Source of the DNA: Rutidosis leptorrhynchoides
Taxonomy: Eukaryota; Streptophyta; Magnoliopsida; Asterales; Asteraceae
DNA: 64,000 nt
Direction of reading: 5' to 3'
NCBI RefSeq assembly: GCF_046630445.1
Contig: NC_092334.1
Span: 195,060,001 to 195,124,000 of the forward strand
Each line of letters begins with the position of its first letter. Position 1 is the stretch's first letter. The notes under the pieces were generated by a model that saw only the letters and a program-made list of their open reading frames with translations, made no database searches and was not told the DNA's origin. Shown here in pieces: positions 33,574 to 46,070 of this stretch. Made by a program: the position numbers and the translations under genes.

Positions 33574-36500
33574 TGTAGTGACCCGAACTTTTCCATGTTT
33601 ATATATATTAATTGAGATTGATATTTACATGACTAAATGTTTCCAATATGTTAAGCAATCAAACTTGTTAAGACTTGATTAATTGAAATATGTTTCATAT
33701 AGACAATTGACCACCCAAGTTGACCGGTGATTCACGAACGTTAAAACTTGTAAAAAACTATATGATGACATATATATGGATATATATATAGTTAACATGA
33801 TACTATAATAAGTAAACATATCATTAAGTATATTAACAATGAACTACATATTTAAAAACAAGACTACTAACTTAATGATTTTTAAACGAGACATATATGT
33901 AACGATTATCGTTGTAAAGACATTTAATGTATATATATCATATTAAGAGATATTCATACATGATAATATCATGATAATATAATAATTTAAAATCTCATTT
34001 GATATTATAAACATTGGGTTAACAACATTTAACAAGATCGTTAACCTAAAGGTTTCAAAACAACACTTACATGTAACGACTAACGATGACTTAACGACTC
34101 AGTTAAAATGTATATACATGTAGTTTTTTAATATGTATTCATACACTTTTGAAAGACTTCAATACACTTATCAAAATACTTCTACTTAACAAAAATGCTT
34201 ACAATTACATCCTCGTTCAGTTTCATCAACAATTCTACTCGTATGCACCCGTATTCGTACTCGTACAATACACAGCTTTTAGATGTATGTACTATTGGTA
34301 TATACACTCCAATGATCAGCTCTTAGCAGCCCATGTGAGTCACCTAACACATGTGGGAACCATCATTTGGCAACTAGCATGAAATATCTCATAAGATTAC
34401 AAAAATATGAGTAATCATTCATGACTTATTTACATGAAAACAAAATTATATATCCTTTATATCTAATCCATACACCAACGACCAAAAACACCTACAAACA
34501 CTTTCATTCTTCAATTTTCTTCATCTAATTGATCTCTCTCAAGTTCTATCTTCAAGTTCTAAGTGTTCTTCATAAATTCTACAAGTTCTAGTTACATAAA
34601 ATCAAGAATACTTTCAAGTTTGCTAGCTCACTTCCAATCTTGTAAGGTGATCATCCAACCTCAAGAAATCTTTGTTTCTTACAGTAGGTTATCATTCTAA
34701 TACAAGGTAATAATCATATTCAAACTTTGGTTCAATTTCTATAACTATAACAATCTTATTTCAAGTGATGATCTTACTTGAACTTGTTTTCGTGTCATGA
34801 TTCTGCTTCAAGAACTTCGAGCCATCCAAGGATCCGTTGAAGCTAGATCCATTTTTCTCTTTTCCAATAGGTTTATCCAAGGAACTTAAGGTAGTAATGA
34901 TGTTCATAACATCATTCGATTCATACATATAAAGTTATCTTATTCGAAGGTTTAAACTTGTAATCACTAGAACATAGTTTAGTTAATTCTAAACTTGTTC
35001 GCAAACAAAAGTTAATCCTTCTAACTTGACTTTTAAAATCAACTAAACACATGTTCTATATCTATATGATATGCTAACTTAATGATTTAAAACCTGAAAA
35101 CACGAAAAACACCGTAAAACCGGATTTACGCCGTCGTAGTAACACCGCGGGCTGTTTTGGGTTAGTTAATTAAAAACTATGATAAACTTTGATTTAAAAG
35201 TTGTTATTCTGAGAAAATGATTTTTATTATGAACATGAAACTATATCCAAAAATTATGGTTAAACTCAAAGTGGAAGTATGTTTTCTAAAATGGTCATCT
35301 AGACGTCGTTCTTTCGACTGAAATGACTACCTTTACAAAAACGACTTGTAACTTATTTTTCCGACTATAAACCTATACTTTTTCTGTTTAGATTCATAAA
35401 ATAGAGTTCAATATGAAACCATAGCAATTTGATTCACTCAAAACGGATTTAAAATGAAGAAGTTATGGGTAAAACAAGATTGGATAATTTTTCTCATTTT
35501 AGCTACGTGAAAATTGGTAACAAATCTATTCCAACCAAAACTTAATCAACTTGTATTGTATATTATGTAATCTTGAGATACCATAGACACGTATACAATG
35601 TTTCGACCTATCATGTCGACACATCTATATATATTTCGGAACAACCATAGACACTCTATATGTGAATGTTGGAGTTAGCTATACAGGGTTGAGGTTGATT
35701 CCAAAATATATATAGTTTGAGTTGTGATCAATACTGAGATACGTATACACTGGGTCGTGGATTGATTCAAGATAATATTTATCGATTTATTTCTGTACAT
35801 CTAACTGTGGACAACTAGTTGTAGGTTACTAACGAGGACAGCTGACTTAATAAACTTAAAACATCAAAATATATTAAAAGTGTTGTAAATATATTTTGAA
35901 CATACTTTGATATATATGTATATATTGTTATAGGTTCGTGAATCAACCAGTGGCCAAGTCTTACTTCCCGACTAAGTAAAAATCTGTGAAAGTGAGTTAT
36001 AGTCCCACTTTTAAAATCTAATATTTTTGGGATGAGAATACATGCAGGTTTTATAAATGATTTACAAAATAGACACAAGTACGTGAAACTACATTCTATG
36101 GTTGAATTATCGAAATCGAATATGCCCCTTTTTATTAAGTCTGGTAATCTAAGAATTAGGGAACAGACACCCTAATTGACGCGAATCCTAAAGATAGATC
36201 TATCGGGCCCAACAAGCCCCATCCAAAGTACCGGATGCTTTAGTACTTTGAAATTTATATCATATCCGAAGGGTGTCCCGGAATGATGGGGATATTCTTA
36301 TATATGCATCTTGTTAATGTCGGTTACCAGGTGTTCACCATATGAATGATTTTTATCTCTATGTATTTGATGTGTATTGAAATATGAAATCTTGTGGTCT
36401 ATTATTATGATTTGATATATATAGGTTAAACCTATAACTCACCAACATTTTTGTTGACGTTTTAAGCATGTTTATTCTCAGGTGATTATTAAGAGCTTCC

Positions 36501-36824
36501 GCTGTTGCATACTTAAATAAGGACGAGATTTGGAGTCCATGCTTGTATGATATTGTGTAAAAACTGCATTCAAGAAACTTATTTTGTTGTAACATATTTG
36601 TATTGTAAACCATTATGTAATGGTCGTGTGTAAACAGGATATTTTAGATTATCATTATTCGATAATCTACGTAAAGATTTTTAAACCTTTATTGATGAAA
36701 TAAAGGTTATGGTTTGTTTTAAAATGAATGCAGTCTTTGAAAAACGTCTCATATAGAGGTCAAAACCTCGCAACGAAATCAATTAATATGGAACGTTTTT
36801 AATCAATAAGAACGGGACATTTCA
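33574..36824 (+). repeat. Element B 3' LTR (3251 bp)
   Basis: Near-identical to 23697-26946. GATTCACGAAC is at 33729, GTTCGTGAATC at 35934 and the intron-like block at 35992-36481. It ends GGGACATTTCA followed by CTAAT. Confidence 0.95.
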
Positions 36825-36829
36825 CTAAT

Positions 36830-38481
36830 TATCCCTAGATGCTCGTATAATAGACCCCGAAAACGACTACCTGAGTGGAGTCGAATCTGTCTTGTTTGTA
36901 CATCTAATAGTCTAGCATGAAGTAGACATTGATTTGGAGATTGGGCTTCTGATGTATTGTTAAATGTTTGTTATGTAGAATATCTCATTCGTATGTCTAG
37001 CTCTGAAAACTCTAATTACTATGTGTTGTATGTGTGCCGAAACTACAGGTCTGGATTTTGTCTAAATCAGAAAGTCCGACTTGTTGGGAAAAAATGTACA
37101 AATTGGCTACATGGTTTTCTTAGATCTTTTGACCACTAATAATGTAAAGTGTTTGTGCCCATCTCCAATTGGCCGTTTGTGATTTGATATTTTCTAGATT
37201 AAATGAGAATTTTTATGAAACTGATGCACGAACAGAATCTGAACTAGAAAGACTTGCATGCTATGTGAGTTATAGGAATTATATGATAGTGTGCTTGGTC
37301 TTTATAGAAATATTATGACATGTACTTGTAATCTGGAGTTTATCATAATTTCTTGATGTTTCATTTGTGAACAATGCTTGTCCGATTGCATGACCGTTGT
37401 GAACAAGTACGATCACTAAACTAGTAAATGTTAAATGAATGTCTGAAACTTATGAGTTGACCTTGGTTTAACTTTTTGATATCATTGACATTACATACTG
37501 ATGTATTTGACTTAGGTTAACCAACTAGACCAAGTTTGACTTTTGTTTGACTTGCATGAACTAGTTGACCTTTGTTGACTTTTACTTTACAAGTGCGTCG
37601 GTCTGAGCAATAGGATAACTGTACTATGAGTCACTCTAATGAAATAGACTTATGTAACTATATATTGATATATTTAGGTTACATTACTTGGTCATAGTAA
37701 TCCGAATACTCTTTACTTGTGATTTGTTAAGTGCACTCAAGATGAGTCTACAGTCCCATACACTTTTACTTTTTGGGATGAGATAGCATGCTGTTTTTAA
37801 ACTATTTTACGCATTACACACTAGTAAAAAACTGAATATTCATATGAGTTTGATCTAAAAGCCCTTAGCTAGAATATATTTATTACATACATAAGCCTCG
37901 AACTATAAGAACAGATCCGTAGGTTTGACAAACCTCGCTCAACGAACGAGTAACCATATATTTGATCAGTGTATACTATATAGGGTAAAGGAAGTCGTGT
38001 AGCGCATTAGCTATTCACGGGTTAAAGCTTTATATTTAAGTGCTCATAACAGATGTATAAATTTTCCTGCTTTGAACGAAATCTCGTGGTCTAACAATAG
38101 ATAACTGATTTACTAAACCTATAGATTCACTCAACAATTTTGTTGACCGTTTTCATGTTTTATATCAGGTTCTTAGAGGTATTATGCTTCTGCAACTTTG
38201 ATGATTATGTGCTTGCTTGGTGCATAAACTGGATCAGAGTCCAGCATGACTTTTGTCAAGATTATTACAGTCGCATTTAAAACTGTTTCTTTTAAAAATT
38301 ATTTGAGGATTATTTACTTTGTCATAATGTTAAACTATTTTGATTTATTTTACATTTAATGACAATGTCTTTTGAAATAAATGTGATTGCGTTTCGGAAA
38401 AAGTCTCATATAGAGAGCGTGACCTTTAACTGTGGGACCAGGAGTTAATACGCCGTTAGTGTGTTCTGACGGGGTGTTACA
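36830..38481 (+). repeat. Element C 3' LTR, right part
   Basis: It resumes after element B's CTAAT and ends GGTGTTACA. It has a TTGAC cluster (37455-37590, including GACCAAGTTTGACTTTT). A weaker form of the intron-like block lies at about 37742-38168 (CAGTCCCAT, TTTTGGGATGAGATAGCATG, TATATCAGG). Joined with the left part this LTR is about 2.98 kb. Confidence 0.8.
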
Positions 38482-40608
38482 TGTGGTGATTTCAACGAAG
38501 TGACAGATCAATCAGAGAGATTAAATTTCCTTTTCATTGATTCACGAGCAACATGGTTTAACAACTTCATTGAAAAATGCATTTGATCGAAATCCCATTA
38601 ATAGGAAAGAAGTTCACTAGAATTAGAGACAATGGTATGAAATTGAGAAAATTGGATCGTTTTCTTGTGTGTGAAAATACTATGCAGTCTTGGGGTGATA
38701 TATCTGTAGTAGCTCTAGATAGAAACACGTCAGATCATTGCCCGATTGTTTTACGAGACAAATGTATAGATTTTGGACTAAAACCGTTCAAGATATTTGA
38801 CATTTGGTTTAAAACCAACGAGGTCGAAAAGGTCATAACAGAAGCTTGGAATATTGAAGTAACGGGGACGAGATACGATTTTGTTTTTAGAAACATATTA
38901 AAAAACGTAAAAGAATCTCTTCGGTCCTGGAGTAAAACTCAATATGGCAATCTGGATGTCGAACTAGAAGAAGCAAAAAAATTGGCATGCGATTTGAAAT
39001 CGAAAGCTGAAGAAATAACACTAAGTGATTCTCAAAGAGAAAAGTGGATTAAATCAAGAGATCTATGGCTCCAAAAAGAAAGAGAAAAAACTCAAATGCT
39101 AAGGCAAAAAGCGAGAATCAAATTGGCGATAGATGGAGACGAAAATTCTAAACTTTTTCACTCTTCTACCAAAAGGAAGAAAAACAAAGCAAATATTTGA
39201 GGCCTATACATTGATGGAGTGTGGCAAGAAAATACGGAAGACATCAGAAATGAAATACTTGGGCACTTTAGAAAATCTTTCGAGCAACGACATGGGACTG
39301 CTACGGGCCTCAATGGGCTACGAAACTTGAGTTTTAAAAAAATCAGTCCAATAGATGCAGCAAGCTTAGAATCTCCATTCACAGAAGTCGAGGTCTGGGA
39401 CGCCATTAAAATTGTGATGATGATAAAGCCCTAGGTCCGGACGGATTTAATACGAAATTTTTCAAGATGTTTTGGAGGTTAATTAAAGACGATCTTATGA
39501 AAGCAATCAAATGGTTATGGGAAAAAAATACCATCTCAAAAGGATGCAAAGCTTCATTCGTAACTTTAATACCGAAAAAGATTGATCATATATGTTTTAA
39601 TGATTATCGACCTATTACCCTTATCGGAAGCTATTACAAGATTATATCGAAACTCCTAGCAAACCGAATTCAAAAAATCATCCATAAAGTCACTGGTTGC
39701 GAACAAAGTGAGTTCTTTAAAGGACAACAAATCTTGGATGGAATCCTAATTGCAAATGAATCAATGAGTGATTTAAAAAGTCGAAAAGGAAAATGCCTAA
39801 TTTTCAAAGACGACTTTACAAAAGCATTCGATAGTGTAAACTGTATTTTTCTCTTCAAAGTAATGAAACACATGGTTTTCGGTTCCAAATTGATAAATTG
39901 GATGAAAGAATGTCTTAAATCCGCTTCCATCTCTATACTTGTAAATGGGTCCCCAATGAAAGAATTCTCTCTTGAAAAAAGCGTCTGACAAGGTAACCCG
40001 TTATCTCCTTATTTATTCATAATGGCAGCCGAAGGTTTAAATATAATAACCAAGAAAGCTCTCGAAGTGGGCCTCATTAAAGGTATAGAAGTCGGTAATG
40101 ATAAGATAACCGTTTCACACCTCCAATATGCGGATGACACCATATTTGTCGGAGAATGGAGTAGACATAATGCTTGCAATATTATGAAACTCATAAAATT
40201 CTTCGGAAAAATATCCGGATTGAAAGTTAATTTTTCAAAAAGTTTTTACATGGTATGGGGGTAAATGATGAGTCAATTAGAGAGCTTGCAATTCTAATGA
40301 GTTGTACAACTGGATCACTACTTTTTACTTACCTTTTACTTACTTGGACTCCCAATTGGATGTAAAATGAATAAACAAAAAGATTGGGATTTTATTGAAG
40401 AAAAGCTCAAAAAGGTTATCGGATTGGAAAGCTAAAATGTTTTCTTTTGGAGGTCGTGTTACCCTCATAAAGTTGGTACTCAGTAGCCTACCATTGTATG
40501 CCTTCTCCTTATTCCTTCTCCTTATTCCATGCCCTATCGTGTGCTATAAACTCGCTTGAAGGTTTGAGACGTAAAGTTTTTTGGAAGAGAAGGGGAGGGG
40601 GGGAAGAG

Positions 40609-40643
<35 letters not shown>

Positions 40644-41974
40644 AGGGGGAGGGGGAAGCGGGGGGGTGGGTGGGGGTCGGGATCTAATACACATATGGCT
40701 TTGGTCAAATATTGGTTCTTTAAAGGCAAAAAAACCTAGCCTTGCTAGGAAAATGGTGGTGACACTTTCGAATGGAAAACGATGCTTTTTGGGTAAGAGT
40801 TATTAAAAGTATACACGGGAGGGATGGAGGGGTTGGGTTCAACGATGTCTTCGGGAAACTAAAGTTTCAATTTGGGATGGGATTAGACAGATTTCTACTC
40901 AAGTTCAATATAGATTTTGCTAACACATTTACGAAAGTTGTAAACGATGGCAAAGAGACCTTTTTCTGGAAGGATAAATGGATAGGAGATCAACCACTTT
41001 GTGTCTCTTTTAATAGACTTTACAGATTGGAAACGAATAAAGATGTCCTTGTTCAACACAGATTCAAGCAGAATGGGCCGAACATAGAACTGAATTGGAG
41101 TTGGAACAGTGCACCTATGGAAAGAAGTGCATCAGAATAAGCGAACATGCAGTCGTTTATTACGAGTTTCAGATATGGAGATAAAGGGAGCGATACATGG
41201 GAGTGGAAGATGAAAAATAATGGTGTATTCTCTTCAAATATTCCGAGAGAACAAATCGATGATGTATTACTTCCAACACCTCCAACTTTGAGCAAAACAC
41301 TTCAAAATAATTTACCACCTAAAAAATTGCTATTTTCATTTGGAGAGCGCAAAGAAATAGACTACCGGTTCAATTGGAGTTAGACAAAAGAGGAGTCAAT
41401 CTAGACTCAGTTAGATGCCCACTATGTGACGGCGCATTAGAATCTATTGATCACATACTTCTTCAATGTTGTTATGCAATAGACGTTTGGAATCAATTTT
41501 TTAGGTGGTGGGATTTAGCCGTACCAAATCACCTAGACCTAAAATATCTTCTTCAAGGAAACACTCTTTCTTCAAAGAACAAAAACCTTGTAAAGATATG
41601 GCAAGCTTCGGTTTGGGTATGTGCATACAAACTTTGGCAAAATTGAAACAATAAGCTTTTCTGTAACAAAACTTTGATGGCATCAATGATTATTCACGAA
41701 ATACAAGTGAAGAGCTTTGAATGGATTGCGAATCGATTAAGGAAGACAAAGTTAATATGGCTTTAATGCATCTCAAAACCACGTATCTTTGACGACAATG
41801 GCTAAATCTTTATCTACTTATTCGTCATTCGTTACTCGCTTTCGTTGTTAGTTTCATTTTTCGTGATGTAATTTTCTTTTTTATATCCTCATTATTTCCA
41901 TGTATATTGCATGCTGCAAATAGCATGGAAGTGTAATTCATCTTCTTATATCAATGAAATGTTGATTGGCTTCA

Positions 41975-41992
<18 letters not shown>
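38482..41992 (+). mobile_element. LINE-1: plant L1-type non-LTR element, 3' part
   Basis: It begins mid-endonuclease (CGDFNEV), with SDH at 38730 of the APE-type endonuclease; the 5' part was separated by element C. Reverse transcriptase covers about 39560-40260: NDYRPITLIGSYYKIISKLL and then YADD at 40127. A Cys/His zf-RVT (CPLCDGALESIDHILLQC) starts at 41416. It ends in a poly-A of 19 bases. ORF2 is broken: open segments are 38577-39199, 39467-39988, 40022-40264, 40772-41140 and 41374-41646 with stops and frame changes between, and a G-rich tract (40584-40681) has expanded inside it. Dead. Confidence 0.9.
40584..40681 (+). repeat. G-rich tract in LINE-1 (31-G run)
   Basis: A nearly pure G stretch of about 98 bp with an uninterrupted run of 31 Gs (40612-40642), replacing the Gly-rich FWGG region of ORF2. 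It could form G-quadruplexes, but homopolymers of this length are also common assembly errors. Confidence 0.85.

Positions 41993-42069
<77 letters not shown>
41974..42069. repeat. LINE-1 poly-A tail followed by (TA)n
   Basis: Nineteen As (41974-41992) mark the LINE 3' end, followed by about 77 bp of TA. TA tracts often grow from LINE tails or targets. Confidence 0.9.
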
Positions 42070-42072
<3 letters not shown>

Positions 42073-42249
42073 GAAGAAGAAATCAAACGTGGGGTTTGGA
42101 GTTTCGGGGGTGAGAATTCGTAGTTTCCGGATAAATTCACTTTTTTCTTTATAAAGAAATATTGGTTCCTTTTAAAAGGCGATGTCGTGAGTTCGATTCA
42201 GATAGCGTTTGTTTAGTGCTCGTTATCGTATGGAGCTGCATCGGCTTTT
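42070..42249. other. Unassigned spacer
   Basis: I see no gene. A short tRNA box B-like word (GTGAGTTCGATTC, near 42187) is present, but no box A is convincing. Confidence 0.4.
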
Positions 42250-42545
42250 ATATGCCTCAAAACCCAACATGTATCAAGGATTATCGTCCGACCTCTTTAA
42301 TCGAAACACAGTATAAGATTATCACAAAGATTTTAACAAACTGGTTGGCATTAGTTATTGGTAAGGTGATAAGCAATGAACAATCCACATTCATTAAGGT
42401 AGGCAGATTTAGGATGGCCCGTTGATCGTTAACGAGATCATTAACGTTACAAAAGGAAAAAGAAAAAGTTGTTGATTCTTAAGATCGATTTCGAAAAGGC
42501 TTATAACACGATTAGTTGAGAATTTCTGGATTATATGTTCTAAAA
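42250..42545 (+). mobile_element. LINE-2: fragment of LINE reverse transcriptase
   Basis: The translation IKDYRPTSLIETQYKIITKI, then NEQSTFIKVGR and a degraded FEKAYDTISWEFLDYM-like stretch, is the N-terminal half of a plant L1 reverse transcriptase. It is separate from LINE-1 and more decayed, with several in-frame stops after 42422. Both ends are truncated; a 33-base A run follows. Confidence 0.75.
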
Positions 42546-42549
42546 CCTA

Positions 42550-42554
<5 letters not shown>

Positions 42555-42587
<33 letters not shown>
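42555..42587. repeat. Poly-A tract (33 bp)
   Basis: Thirty-three As at the junction of LINE-2 and the minus-strand LTR of element E. It may be a retroposon tail, or a T-run at the end of the E LTR. Confidence 0.8.
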
Positions 42588-42589
<2 letters not shown>

Positions 42590-44327
42590 GGTGCGCAGCG
42601 CGCCAAAAACCTGCACGAAGCGGAATACTGAAGAACTTGACATTATCTGAAACTATAACTTCTAACCAAGAAACACGTTTTACTTCGCGGCGCGCAGTAA
42701 CACAGAACCATCCTGCACCTCTACAATTACAATACCCATTTTGACGCTTGACCCAAAGAAATATATAACTTTTACGCATGCAACTTGGGTTAAAACCAAG
42801 TGTTTCCTTAACTCGTATTAAAGTTAACATTTAATTAAACAATACATAAGACTTAAATATTCTTGCCTATACCTAAATTTCATGACCTTCATTACAACGT
42901 TGTTGTTTCAAGTTATCAAATTACAAAGTACACAAAATACATAAATGACACAAGCGTCTCGCAAGCGGTTTAAGAAGTTATAATCAAAAGAGACTTGCAT
43001 ACCACTTACACTATGCTAAATGCACTGCTACTCTTGTGTTGGTGCCTTACCTTCTCGATGCTTGCTCGAACCTACAAAGCATACATAAAACAATTGGGGT
43101 AAGCTACATGCTTAGTGAGTTACTGGTAAATAAAGTGGCTAAACATAACAAAACCTTTCAACCCGGTGGTTGCTTTCATAATTTGGGTCCTTAAATATCA
43201 TATCTTACACATAATAAATGTGTCTATCTTATCATGTCGTGAACTTGATCGTCCCCCTCATGCACGGATGCAATTTGGGAGCATCAAGTCACCCTCATAG
43301 ATTAAATTACAAGTACATAGTACCCTCGAAACTAGCCCCTTGTAATGTTCACATTCCTTACTTAACAAGTGCATAGTCCTCTCGGAACTTGCCCCTTTTA
43401 ACTTTCATCAACACTTACGGAACAAGTGCATAGCCCTCACGGAACTAGCCCCCTAAAACGATCATTATCATTCACATAGTGCTTGGTCATGGCCTTGAAA
43501 TGTATAACCCAATGACCCGCCCAAATTATCCCCAATTAACTCACCTTGGCCTTGAACTAACTCTTTAGAGCTTCCAATTTCTTTCCCTTGACTAGCACGT
43601 AAACATCATGCTAATCACTTTAACACTTGCACTTATAATTTAAACCAGACTATTTTTCTTAGACTAATGACTCTCTTAACGTAATATTTTGTTTAAGTAT
43701 AACATGGCTAGCACATTAACCTATTACAATTTGACTTTGTTCATTAACACCTTCATCACTTTATTGAGACATTACTTCAAACACCTTATGTGCATCATTA
43801 TAATTTTAGCATAACTTAACAATTTCACTAATTCTTTACCTCCTGCCTTGATTCAAACATATGAACCTCATATACCCTAAATTATAAAAAACCATTTTTA
43901 ACACTAGCCATGTACCAAAACATCACTCATTTAACTTCAATAAAACAAATACAACTAAAACTTAGCATAAACTTGAAGAATTAGACTTTTTAGGGTAAGA
44001 TACTAGTAGTAGAAATCTTCTTTCTTTAGCCTTAGACTCACCTTGTTTGCGCTAAAATGATGCTTTTATTTCACACCTTCAAAACCCTAGCTCCAAGATG
44101 AACTCCCGTTCTTTTTCTTCCTTGCTCTAGAATATTTTAGAAGGGGAAATGAATCTGGAACATACTGATTCAGCCCTGTATACCCGAGTTTACAAAATTG
44201 GTCCCTCAACTTTGAAAAAAAAAAACATCCCTCAAACATCCAGGGCATCGGCGTGGCGTGCCAACATGTAGCGCGGCGTGCCAACATGTAGCGCGACACA
44301 CCACTAGGATGAGAAAGAGCTATTACA
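42588..44327 (-). repeat. Element E 3' LTR, minus strand (about 1.74 kb)
   Basis: On the minus strand it starts TGTAATAGCTC at 44327 right after a polypurine tract (GGGGGAGATTT) and runs left to about 42588; the left edge is uncertain because of the A run. It carries a 56-bp tandem repeat (43309-43460) and GC-rich words (GCGCGGCGTG near 44272, GCGGCGCGCAG near 42686, GCGCAGCGCGCC near 42592). Confidence 0.6.
43309..43460. repeat. Tandem repeat, three units of 56-57 bp
   Basis: Copies begin ACAAGT(A/G)CATAG at 43309, 43365 and 43422, each followed by a CGGAACTAGCCCC-like core. The third is cut short. It lies within the E LTR. Confidence 0.8.
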
Positions 44328-44337
44328 AATCTCCCCC

Positions 44338-46070
44338 TGTTAGATTGTTCGTGTCGTCACGAACCATTGTTGATTTAATGCTATGAAGAACTTAAGCACC
44401 TATTCCTCGGGTTCCCAAGTACACCCGGAACCCTTCCTAAACTCCCATTGAACCTTTGATAAGGTCACTGTTGAGTCCCCAAAATAATTAAGGATTTAAT
44501 TATGACAAAACTATAATTTATTTGCACTAAACTGTTATGTGCAGCCAGCACAAGTTTGTTTATGTATAGACAGCAGATATTCCTGTGTCGAGTGTTTAGT
44601 TTGCTGCCTAGTCTACCAGCACAAGGTAGACTATTCTTCAATTAAGCACATGATATGTACTCAGCAATTCAAGAATATCAAGTGACTCAGCAAGGAAGAA
44701 CCAACATAGCTGGAATGCAGCTTACTACACAAGACAGCTATGTTCCATTAAAAGCATAGTGGTTTCCTAAGTGGTCTACATCAATCGTACTATTCAACAA
44801 AAGTCAAAGACAAAGTTGAACAGAAAAGGACACGCGTCGGTGGCTGACAAGTGACTTTACAAGACCACGTGGGAATGCAGAAGTTTAACGCATGTGCAGA
44901 CATGTGTTATACTTTGTCAATGCCTAGTGAACACAACATTCTATTTGTTTAAACAAATAGTGGTGTCAAACCGAATTGGGGTGTTCCTGCAAATAGCTAC
45001 CAAAGAGGACTAGTATGTAGTTGTCCCCACAAGTACAGACATCCTATGTACCAGTGGACAATAGAACAATTACACGGATAATAGGACTAGTATAAATTGA
45101 GGTATCCACTATTGTAACAACTAGTGGTGTGGGTTTGTTTATTTAGAGTCCGAAAACATGTAATAGCTTAGAACACACTCTGTAGCTATACTTAGGTAAA
45201 TCTGTATCAACCAACTATCATTCCGCCAAGGATAGTTGTAATTCTTTGTGATTTAATCAATAAAGAATAATCATTGAAAAATTACCTTTGACTCTATTTA
45301 ATTTACTTGCTTGAATAGTAAATTGTGTTTAACTGTTAAGTTAATTAAAAAGAATTGTATTCACCCCCCTCTCTCTACAATACTGCTATTGTTTATCAAG
45401 GGACCAACAGTCACCATCTTGTTCCTTAATTGCTTAATCTTATTGGTCCAATATCTTTACCGATCTTTCTTCATACCTTAACTTGTCGTCAATGTCAATT
45501 TCGTTAAGCAGTACGTATATTGCTTCATCTGCCAAACATGTTCTTAATTGTGATACATGGAACATGTCGTGAATCGCACATAATTCCTCGGGCACGGCTA
45601 AGCGGTAAGCTACCTTCCTGACTCTTGCTATAATTTCAAACAGTCCTACAAATCTTGGACCCAGTTTCCCTTTTTCAAAAGCGAATGATGCCTTTCCACG
45701 GAGAATCCTTAAGCTTCACGTTGTCACTAACTTGAAACTCGAGAGGCTTTCTTCTCTTATAACATATATTCAAGTGTTTGGATGGTCCGATCACTTTTAC
45801 AGTCCGTTTGCGGGTGGAAAGTGGTACTTACATGTAACTTAGTACCCATCTCTTCTTTAAATTTCCTCCAAAACCGCGAAATAAAATGAGTGTCACGATA
45901 AAAAACAATAGAAATCGACACTCCATGCCTTGCAACCACCTCTTGAACATACAATTTCGAAATAACTTTCGAAGTTGAAGCTTCTTTAATCGGTAAAAAC
46001 AATGCACTTTTGGTCAACCGGTCCATAATTACCCATATTGCATAATGAGGTCGAGGAGTCTTAGGTAATT
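44338..46070 (-). pseudogene. Element E pol: integrase core and C-terminus
   Basis: On the minus strand the integrase core reads IWVIMDRLTKSALFLPIKEA, VVARHGVSISI and FHPQTD-like (46065 to 45757). Then come PWKGIIRF- and FEIIAR-like parts, and a chromodomain-like end with EFRKGSGCTWEPEE near 44400. The polypurine tract follows. The region is interrupted by a Copia solo LTR and cut at 46070 by LTR I. A Gypsy element of a lineage different from B, C and F. Many breaks. Confidence 0.75.
44469..45409 (+). repeat. Copia solo LTR (941 bp)
   Basis: It starts TGTTGAGTCCC and ends GGGACCAACA, imperfect inverted ends typical of Copia LTRs, with target duplication GTCAC on both sides (44464-44468, 45410-45414). 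A TATA box (TATAAATT, 45091), a poly-A signal AATAAA (45259) and the C-rich ACCCCCCTCTCTCT near the 3' end are visible. No internal domain remains, so it is a recombination product. Orientation is inferred from the TATA box and poly-A signal. Confidence 0.85.

Larger units (their letters stand above)
23697..36824 (+). mobile_element. Element B: young Tekay-type Gypsy element carrying an F-box ORF, 13.1 kb
   Basis: It is complete and flanked by CTAAT (23692-23696 and 36825-36829). LTRs are 3250 and 3251 bp with about 20 differences by eye (about 0.6%), suggesting roughly 0.2-0.3 million years at commonly used plant rates. The interior has a tRNA-Met primer site, an acidic 204-aa ORF, a 227-aa F-box ORF, an internal polypurine-like hairpin, gag-pol with chromodomain, and hairpin plus polypurine tract. 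It looks almost whole, with about one or two disabling changes. The two ORFs before gag are not part of the standard Gypsy plan. Confidence 0.9.

Noticed and set aside
40498-40806. Gly-rich ORF over the G tract, with Pro-rich ORFs on the other strand
   Set aside because: Product of the G homopolymer inside a dead LINE.
42160-42200. SINE-like box B near LINE-2
   Set aside because: Only one box-like word, no box A or tail that could be tied to it.
43309-43460. Possible CRISPR-like repeat array
   Set aside because: Only three 56-57 bp tandem units without distinct spacers, in a plant LTR.
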